This document shows positions 1 through 4,303 of a stretch of 7,356 bases of DNA, piece after piece. Origin of the DNA: an uncultured Clostridia bacterium. Lineage in GTDB: Bacteria; Bacillota; Clostridia; TANB77; CAG-508. The position numbers were made by a program, and so were the translations under genes. The stretch's first letter is position 1; every line of letters starts with the position of its first letter. The stretch spans positions 1-7,356 of the forward strand of contig CALXVF010000058.1 of NCBI GenBank assembly GCA_944391895.1, read 5' to 3'. The notes under the pieces are model-generated. The model was not told the DNA's origin, searched no databases, and was given only the letters and a program-made list of their open reading frames with translations.

Positions 1-107
1 TCTAATGCAATATCAACTAGTCTTATATTTTCTTCTTTTTTTAATATTAATGATATTAATTGTTTAGCATACTTTACATTTTCTTCTATCAGTAGCATAT
101 TTAGCAA
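1..107 (-). CDS. Response-regulator receiver (REC) domain protein, 5' end only
   Basis: The first 35 codons of a minus-strand gene are present; the rest lies beyond the left edge. They read as beta1 (MLLIEEN), an amphipathic alpha1 (VKYAKQLISLIL) and beta2 (NIRLVDIAL), the usual opening of a CheY-like receiver domain. In that family acidic residues after beta1 help bind Mg2+ for phosphorylation; here they are Glu8 and Glu9 where Asp is more common. The phospho-accepting Asp and any output domain are out of view. I chose TTG at 105-107 because an AGAGGTG ribosome binding site (115-121) lies 7 nt upstream; the in-frame ATG at 96-98 would be 16 nt from it, and the ATG at 111-113 is in another frame and hits a stop after two more codons. 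The REC call rests on a short stretch, so another Rossmann-like start is possible. Confidence 0.55.
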   Translation of the reverse strand, partial: MLNMLLIEENVKYAKQLISLILKKEENIRLVDIAL

Positions 108-114
108 AACATAT

Positions 115-121
115 CACCTCT
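115..121 (-). promoter_or_regulatory. Ribosome binding site supporting a TTG start
   Basis: The minus strand reads AGAGGTG here, complementary to the 16S rRNA 3' end. It is 7 nt from the TTG at 107, and this spacing decides the start of the receiver-domain gene. Confidence 0.6.
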
Positions 122-143
122 AAGTGTTAGATATTTAAAATTC

Positions 144-172
144 AGTATATAGTTGCATAAAACAATAAAAAA
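144..172 (-). promoter_or_regulatory. Possible promoter for the receiver-domain gene
   Basis: The minus strand has TATACT (144-149) as a -10 candidate and, 17 nt upstream, TTTTTT (167-172) as a poor -35. The -35 would overlap the T tract of the upstream operon's terminator. In DNA this AT-rich such matches occur by chance, so it is only a candidate for separate transcription of the gene at 107. Confidence 0.25.
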
Positions 173-195
173 GAAATGCACATAATAGCATTTCT
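159..195 (-). terminator. Intrinsic terminator of the 60-aa ORF-rlmD-DUF2207 operon
   Basis: AGAAATGC (172-179) and GCATTTCT (188-195) form a perfect 8-bp hairpin with an 8-nt loop. On the minus strand the stem is followed by a T-rich tract (TTTTTATTGTTTT). It lies about 100 nt past the stop at 295 and before the start at 107, so it probably ends the operon transcript. On the plus strand no T tract follows. Confidence 0.75.
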
Positions 196-294
196 CCACA
201 ATTTATATAAATTTTATTGTTCTTTAACTTAATATTTTATAGTTCATTAGTTTCTTCAATATTATAAAAAAACAAATTTTCTAGAATACTGAAT

Positions 295-1206
295 CTATTC
301 TTCACTATTTTTATTATAATTCTCAAATAATCTATCCCATATATCGCTTATTGCTAGCTTACCGACATTTAAAGCTACTGCATAAGCCATATATTCTCCC
401 CATACTATTACTCCTTGGGCATCTCTATTAGATATTAAAGTTTCTTTTCTTAATTTTCTTGCAAAATTTAGCCATTCATTTCTTTTAACTATACCTATAT
501 TAGTTAGTTTGCCTTTATAATCATGAGTTGATAAATTAGATTCTTGAGCCATTCCATATATTTCAAATTCTTTATTAATTAATTTTTCTAAGTAAATTAA
601 TTTGGCTTTCAACTCTTCTGTTTCTTTTCCCTCACACTCTTCATCATCATAAAAACTTATAACATCACCAGGTATTATCTCATCATTGTCATCAAAAATA
701 ATTCTATTTATTGCATATATATCTGATGCAGAAACATTATATTGTAATAACTTTTTTCTTAATTGATTGTCATAATCTAGTGTTTTTATATTTTCATATA
801 CTTTACCATTAAATATTTCCAAATTTTTCTTTTTTAGTTTGTAATTAATCTTATTTTCTTTTTGCTCTATTTGTATAATTTCTATGTATCCTTTTTGTAT
901 AAAATTTAGTAAAGTTGCCATTATGTGCCTATATTTTATTGTTTCATCACACAAATAGCCTATCATCATTGGACTTCTTATTTTATCCCATTCTTCAAGA
1001 TATTTATTTTCCGAACTCAAATCGCCATAAAATATTCTATCAAATTCTTTACTAAGCTCTTCTTTTGGATTCAAATTAGATACTTTCAATGAAACATTCG
1101 TAAGTTCCATTTTATGTTTATCAATATACTTTGATATCGCTAATACTATTCCCCAAAAAGCTAAAGAAACAACTATAACAATTGCCCACATTATATAATA
1201 ATCCAT
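295..1206 (-). CDS. Membrane-anchored DUF2207-like protein (C-terminal region only)
   Basis: This 303-residue protein has one N-terminal membrane segment (about residues 5-25) followed by a long, charged and probably cytoplasmic part. Several stretches resemble the C-terminal part of DUF2207 (YciQ-like) membrane proteins: a GYL/ATLLNFIQKGYIEI block (83-110), a WLNFARKLRKE block (245-255), and VIVWGEYMAYAVALNVGKLA (266-285), matching the family's 'lW.eYl.YA.alG.a' signature. Typical members are roughly twice as long, with a signal peptide, an extracellular N-terminal domain and extra membrane helices; all of these are absent. The biochemical function of the family is unknown. The ATG at 1206 follows AAAGGAGGAA at 1211-1220. 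It starts 28 nt after rlmD ends, so co-transcription is likely. The family assignment is by remembered motif pattern. Confidence 0.7.
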   Translation of the reverse strand: MDYYIMWAIVIVVSLAFWGIVLAISKYIDKHKMELTNVSLKVSNLNPKEELSKEFDRIFYGDLSSENKYLEEWDKIRSPMMIGYLCDETIKYRHIMATLLNFIQKGYIEIIQIEQKENKINYKLKKKNLEIFNGKVYENIKTLDYDNQLRKKLLQYNVSASDIYAINRIIFDDNDEIIPGDVISFYDDEECEGKETEELKAKLIYLEKLINKEFEIYGMAQESNLSTHDYKGKLTNIGIVKRNEWLNFARKLRKETLISNRDAQGVIVWGEYMAYAVALNVGKLAISDIWDRLFENYNKNSEE

Positions 1207-1234
1207 TTTTTTCCTCCTTTGTATATTCCAATAA

Positions 1235-2557
1235 TTACTTTAATTTCATAACGCATACACACTCAACATGTGAACTATAGCAAAAGTTATCGACTGGTAT
1301 AATTTTCTTAATATCATATACTTTTTCTAGTTCTTGTAAATCTCTCATTAATGTTGCTGGATTGCAACTCACATATACTAATCTACTTAGTTTAAGTTTC
1401 TTTAAGTTTTCTACAGTTTTATTATCTAGTCCTTTTCTAGGAGGGTCTACAATAACAACATTAGGTTTTATATTTTCTTTTAAAAGCTTTTCAAAAGCTT
1501 TTTCAACATCTCCTACAATAAACTCAGCATTTTGTATATTGTTTATTTTTGCATTTTCTTTTGCATCTCGTATAGCATCTTCTACAATTTCAATACCATA
1601 AACTTGCTTTACATATTTTGAAGCAAATATTCCAATAGTACCTATTCCACAATATAAATCACATAATATATCTTCTTGATTTAGCTTAACCTCTGATATA
1701 GCTAAATTATATATTTTTTCCGTTTGGATAGGATTTACTTGATAAAATGAATTTGGTGATATTTTAAATATATAATCTCCTAATTTATCCTGAATGTATC
1801 CGTCTCCGTATAATACTACATTTTCTTTTCCTAGTACAACATTTGTATTTTCAGTATTGATATTAGCAACTATCGTTTTTATTTCTGGAAATTTATTTAT
1901 TATTTCTTTAACATTTACATCTTTCTTTTCGCTCAATACCAATACACACATTATTTCATGAGTTCTAAAGCCTTCTCGAATCATGATATTTCTAAGCAAT
2001 CCCTTGCCTGTGTTTTCATCATATATTGTATCTTTCCAGTTTTCTACTATAAATTTTGCAATCTCCTGTGAACGTTTTGTCTGTATCTTACATTCATTTA
2101 TTGGAATTATATTATGACTTCTCTTTGCGAAAATTCCAACTTTCTTTTCTTTGCTTATTGGAAATATAGCTTTATTTCTATAATGTTTTGGATTGTCCAT
2201 TCCAACTGTTTCAGATACATTTATCTTGTTTTGCAACATTTTATTAACCAAATTTTGCACTTTTTCTTGTTTAATTTTTAGTGTTTCTTCATATTTTATA
2301 TGGCGTAAATCACAACCACCACATTTTCCATAAGTTTCACAATCTGAAAGCACCCTATTTTCGGACACTTTTACGATTTCCACAATTTTAGCAAATGCAT
2401 GAGTTTTAAGTGCTTTCAAAATATGAATTTTACAAGCTTCTCCTTTTATGCCACCAATTACAAAAATGGTATAGCCATTTATTTTCGCTATACCTTCTCC
2501 ATCTGCTCCATAATCTATTATATCTACAACATATTCTTCGTTCTTTTTTATTTCCAT
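1235..2557 (-). CDS. rlmD: 23S rRNA (uracil-C5)-methyltransferase, RlmD/RlmCD (RumA) family
   Basis: This 440-residue enzyme uses SAM to make 5-methyluridine in 23S rRNA in the cytoplasm. An N-terminal TRAM RNA-binding domain (about 1-60) is followed by the [4Fe-4S] cysteines C73, C79, C82 and C156. Next come the substrate motif FYQVNP (271-276) and a Rossmann methyltransferase fold with motif I DLYCGIGTIGI (300-310), acidic GIEIVEDA (321-328) and DPPRKG (371-376). The catalytic nucleophile is C398 in SCNP and the general base is E432 in HVEC. The gene is full length and intact. In Gram-positives one enzyme (RlmCD, B. subtilis YefA) can modify both U747 and U1939, so the exact target cannot be read from sequence; TrmA is unlikely given the TRAM domain and Cys cluster. 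The ATG at 2557 lies 4 nt after the stop of the 60-residue ORF and has no good ribosome binding site of its own, suggesting translational coupling. Confidence 0.95.
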   Translation of the reverse strand: MEIKKNEEYVVDIIDYGADGEGIAKINGYTIFVIGGIKGEACKIHILKALKTHAFAKIVEIVKVSENRVLSDCETYGKCGGCDLRHIKYEETLKIKQEKVQNLVNKMLQNKINVSETVGMDNPKHYRNKAIFPISKEKKVGIFAKRSHNIIPINECKIQTKRSQEIAKFIVENWKDTIYDENTGKGLLRNIMIREGFRTHEIMCVLVLSEKKDVNVKEIINKFPEIKTIVANINTENTNVVLGKENVVLYGDGYIQDKLGDYIFKISPNSFYQVNPIQTEKIYNLAISEVKLNQEDILCDLYCGIGTIGIFASKYVKQVYGIEIVEDAIRDAKENAKINNIQNAEFIVGDVEKAFEKLLKENIKPNVVIVDPPRKGLDNKTVENLKKLKLSRLVYVSCNPATLMRDLQELEKVYDIKKIIPVDNFCYSSHVECVCVMKLK

Positions 2558-2561
2558 ACTG

Positions 2562-2744
2562 CTATTTATTGTTATTTTCCTCTTCTTCGATTTTTTTAGA
2601 TAATTCTTCTACTTTTTTATCTTCTTCTTTTAATCTATTATCTGATATTTCATCCATAAATCCATTTAGATCAAATTGTTGCAATAAGTCCTCTGTAGAA
2701 CCATCTAAATCTATTCCTAAATCTCTCAAAAATTTTTGTCTCAT
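2562..2744 (-). CDS. Small acidic hypothetical protein, 60 residues
   Basis: I do not recognise a family. The protein is 60 residues, with a mixed N-terminal half (MRQKFLRDLGIDLDGSTEDL) and a highly charged C-terminal half rich in Glu and Lys that could form a short coiled coil or amphipathic helix (about 37-56), ending in an Asn-rich tail. There are no cysteines, membrane segments or signal peptide. It looks real because ATG at 2744 follows AGAGGTGA (2751-2758) at 6 nt, a near-consensus promoter lies just upstream, and its TAG stop is 4 nt before the rlmD start. It is the first gene of the operon. It may be an independent small protein, or mainly a leader ORF whose translation opens the rlmD start. 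Confidence 0.75.
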   Translation of the reverse strand: MRQKFLRDLGIDLDGSTEDLLQQFDLNGFMDEISDNRLKEEDKKVEELSKKIEEEENNNK

Positions 2745-2765
2745 TTAAGTTCACCTCTATTTTAT

Positions 2766-2794
2766 ATAATACATTAAAAGTAAATTTTTTTCAA
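2766..2794 (-). promoter_or_regulatory. Promoter of the 60-aa ORF-rlmD-DUF2207 operon
   Basis: On the minus strand TTGAAA (2789-2794) and TATTAT (2766-2771) are separated by 17 nt, close to a sigma-A consensus. Transcription would begin near 2759, giving a very short leader that starts almost at the AGAGGTGA ribosome binding site. Confidence 0.65.
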
Positions 2795-2812
2795 GTAATT
2801 TTAATAAATATC

Positions 2813-2841
2813 TTGACAACTCAATTAAAAAAGTGTATCAT
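2813..2841 (+). promoter_or_regulatory. Promoter of tRNA-Leu
   Basis: A perfect -35 TTGACA (2813-2818), a 17-nt spacer and -10 TATCAT (2836-2841) place the start near 2848, about 14 nt before the mature tRNA. A strong consensus -35 is usual for stable RNA genes. It is divergent from the operon promoter at 2766-2794. Confidence 0.8.
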
Positions 2842-2861
2842 ATTTATTGTCCACAACAAAT

Positions 2862-2945
2862 GCGGTTGTGGCGGAATTGGCAGACGCGCTGGTCTTAGGA
2901 ACCAGTGTCAACGACGTGGGGGTTCAAGTCCCTTCAACCGCACCA
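2862..2945 (+). tRNA. tRNA-Leu (anticodon UAG)
   Basis: The acceptor strands GCGGTTG (2862-2868) and CAACCGC (2935-2941) pair fully, followed by discriminator A and an encoded CCA (2943-2945). The D arm is GCG...CGC with the GG of its loop. The anticodon stem CTGGT/ACCAG (2889-2893, 2901-2905) encloses loop CTTAGGA with anticodon TAG at 2896-2898, reading CUN leucine codons. A long variable arm of class II type precedes the T arm, whose loop is TTCAAGT. It is 84 nt long with CCA, normal for tRNA-Leu. It stands alone, with its own promoter and terminator, and is the only plus-strand gene seen here. Confidence 0.97.
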
Positions 2946-2950
2946 TAAAA

Positions 2951-2980
2951 AAAACACTCAAATCGAGTGTTTTTATTTTG
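2951..2980. terminator. Bidirectional intrinsic terminator (tRNA-Leu / Dabb operon)
   Basis: AAAACACTC (2951-2959) pairs with GAGTGTTTT (2965-2973) around a 5-nt loop. On the plus strand the ACACTC/GAGTGT core is followed by TTTTATTTTG, ending the tRNA transcript 5 nt after CCA. On the minus strand the same core is followed by eight T residues, so it can also end the converging deacetylase-Dabb transcript, whose last stop codon is at 3031. Confidence 0.85.
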
Positions 2981-3030
2981 TTAAAATGACCATAATTAAA
3001 CCTACTATGTTTTTGATAACTTTCATTATA

Positions 3031-3315
3031 CTATTCCTCTATATCAATTGCTGCTCTATTTTCTCTTATTTCCTTGCACAAGTTTGAAACCTTCACATGT
3101 CTAGGGTCATTTTTATATTTTTCTAAGTCCTCCATATTTTCAAATTTTGCTATTAAGCAAGCATCAAAAGCATTTTTTTCATTTACTCTTTCTTTTACTT
3201 CCATATATTTTATTTCTGGAATAACTCTATTTAAAGCTTTTAGCCCATCCAAAAATTTCTTCTTATTTTCATTCTCATTTTCTTTAAATTTCCACATAAC
3301 AATATGTTTTATCAT
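3031..3315 (-). CDS. Dabb (stress-responsive alpha/beta-barrel) domain protein
   Basis: The 94-residue protein is a single Dabb domain (Pfam family PF07876). It opens with the hallmark strand MIKHIVMWKF (1-10). The middle strands run through about residues 35-59, and the characteristic YKNDPRHVKVSNLCKEI segment (67-83) is followed by a final strand. These ferredoxin-like small proteins dimerise into barrels. Biochemical roles vary and mostly remain unassigned, so no reaction is proposed. The size is typical for a stand-alone bacterial Dabb protein. The ATG at 3315 comes 4 nt after the TGA of the deacetylase gene, and its ribosome binding site (GGAAGGTGA) lies across the last codons and stop of that gene, so the two are co-transcribed and probably translationally coupled. 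Confidence 0.92.
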   Translation of the reverse strand: MIKHIVMWKFKENENENKKKFLDGLKALNRVIPEIKYMEVKERVNEKNAFDACLIAKFENMEDLEKYKNDPRHVKVSNLCKEIRENRAAIDIEE

Positions 3316-3319
3316 AAAA

Positions 3320-4201
3320 TCACCTTCCTATTACATCATATAAATTTTGAAAAGTATAGCCATTGTCTCTAAAATATTTTATCATTTCAGGCAGACATTC
3401 ATAAGTTAAAATTTTGTCAGCTGCATCATGCATAAGTAATACCACACTATTTTTTTCTTCAACTGTATCATAAAAACTTTGCATTATTTTTTCTTTTGAA
3501 CTGGCTCCTGCAGCATCATTAGTAAGGGCATTCCAATCCAAACTTGCGATTCCATTTTGTTTTAATAATTCTTTAGCTTGTTGTTTCAAATCATGATATG
3601 GTCCTCCACTAGAACCTCCTGGAAATCTAAACACCAACGAATTATAATTCTGATTACCTATTGCATCTCGTATAATTTGATTAGCTTTATTATATTCATC
3701 TAAAACTGCCTGCGAGCTAGAATATATTTCCTTATACTTATGTGAATATCCATGATTTCCAATAAAATGTCCTTCTTCATATTCTCTTTTTAGCACATCT
3801 GGATTAGCTTCAGCTTTTACTCCTAGCACAAAAAAAGTTGCTTTGATATTTTCTTGTTTTAGTAAATCTAAGATGTATGGAGTAACTGATGTTGATGGTC
3901 CATCATCAAATGTAAGGAATACTCTTTTTCCATCTTGACTTTTATAAATATTACTAATTTGAGTTAATTCATTTTCAGTTAAAGGATTAAATCTATTTGC
4001 CTCCGCTTCTTCCTTTTTAGCTTTTTCTTTATTGAATTTGTCTAGCCAAATGTTATATTCATTTATAGTTTTACTCACTTCATACATTTTGACCATTCTA
4101 ACACTGGTGAGTATAATTAATATTATTAGTATCACTATTAGAACGACTAAAAGTACTTTCATTTTATTCAGTTTTCTATTTCGTATAATTAAATCGTACA
4201 T
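3320..4201 (-). CDS. Membrane-anchored polysaccharide deacetylase (NodB/CE4 family)
   Basis: A 293-residue carbohydrate esterase family 4 protein that removes N-acetyl groups from a cell-wall or extracellular glycan, most likely peptidoglycan. After a short basic N-terminus comes one membrane helix (about 15-32) of signal-anchor type, then a charged linker rich in Lys and Glu (about 45-75), then the NodB domain (about 92-289). All CE4 motifs are present: TFDDGPS (97-103; D99 and D100), HGYSH (150-154; metal-binding His), RFPGG (192-196), DW (222) and LLMHD (255-259; H258). Catalytic residues look intact, so an active metal-dependent enzyme is expected. Whether the target is GlcNAc, MurNAc or another glycan cannot be told. 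I chose ATG at 4201 because GGGGGAG precedes it, though the spacing is short; GTG at 4213 is an in-frame alternative adding four residues. Confidence 0.92.
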   Translation of the reverse strand: MYDLIIRNRKLNKMKVLLVVLIVILIILIILTSVRMVKMYEVSKTINEYNIWLDKFNKEKAKKEEAEANRFNPLTENELTQISNIYKSQDGKRVFLTFDDGPSTSVTPYILDLLKQENIKATFFVLGVKAEANPDVLKREYEEGHFIGNHGYSHKYKEIYSSSQAVLDEYNKANQIIRDAIGNQNYNSLVFRFPGGSSGGPYHDLKQQAKELLKQNGIASLDWNALTNDAAGASSKEKIMQSFYDTVEEKNSVVLLMHDAADKILTYECLPEMIKYFRDNGYTFQNLYDVIGR

Positions 4202-4227
4202 AAGCTCCCCCACTTGTTAAGTATTCT

Positions 4228-4262
4228 ATTATATTATATAACTAATAAACGAAAATAAGCAA
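4228..4262 (-). promoter_or_regulatory. Possible promoter of the deacetylase-Dabb operon
   Basis: Two overlapping TATAAT sequences occur on the minus strand (4233-4238 and 4228-4233). TTGCTT (4257-4262) lies 18 nt upstream of the first as a -35 candidate. The -35 lies inside an arm of the terminator hairpin of the ATPase gene. The -10 matches are perfect, but the flanks are very AT-rich. Confidence 0.45.
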
Positions 4263-4289
4263 CAATTTTTAAATAAATTGTTGCTTATT
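4242..4289 (-). terminator. Intrinsic terminator of the P-type ATPase gene
   Basis: A perfect 15-bp inverted repeat, AATAAGCAACAATTT (4254-4268) with its complement at 4275-4289, encloses a 6-nt loop. On the minus strand the stem is followed by TTTTCGTTTATT. It starts 14 nt after the stop of the ATPase gene. No T tract follows on the plus strand, so it works in the minus direction. Confidence 0.8.
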
Positions 4290-4303
4290 CAATATATTTA
4301 ATA

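Noticed and set aside
203..216. AATTTATATAAATT palindrome
   Set aside because: It is made only of A and T in very AT-rich DNA and has no T tract or nearby promoter alignment, so it is probably chance.
1235..2557. tRNA (uracil-5-)-methyltransferase TrmA
   Set aside because: The N-terminal TRAM domain and the four-cysteine iron-sulfur cluster pattern (C73, C79, C82, C156) fit the RumA/RlmD group rather than TrmA.
2410..2748. Plus-strand open frame of 112 codons across the 60-residue ORF and the rlmD start
   Set aside because: It is antisense to two well-supported genes, has a Ser/Leu/Phe-rich composition typical of reversed AT-rich coding DNA, and has no convincing ribosome binding site.
2905..3087. 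Plus-strand open frame starting inside the tRNA gene
   Set aside because: It begins within tRNA-Leu, crosses the terminator hairpin and ends inside the Dabb gene; no recognisable protein features.
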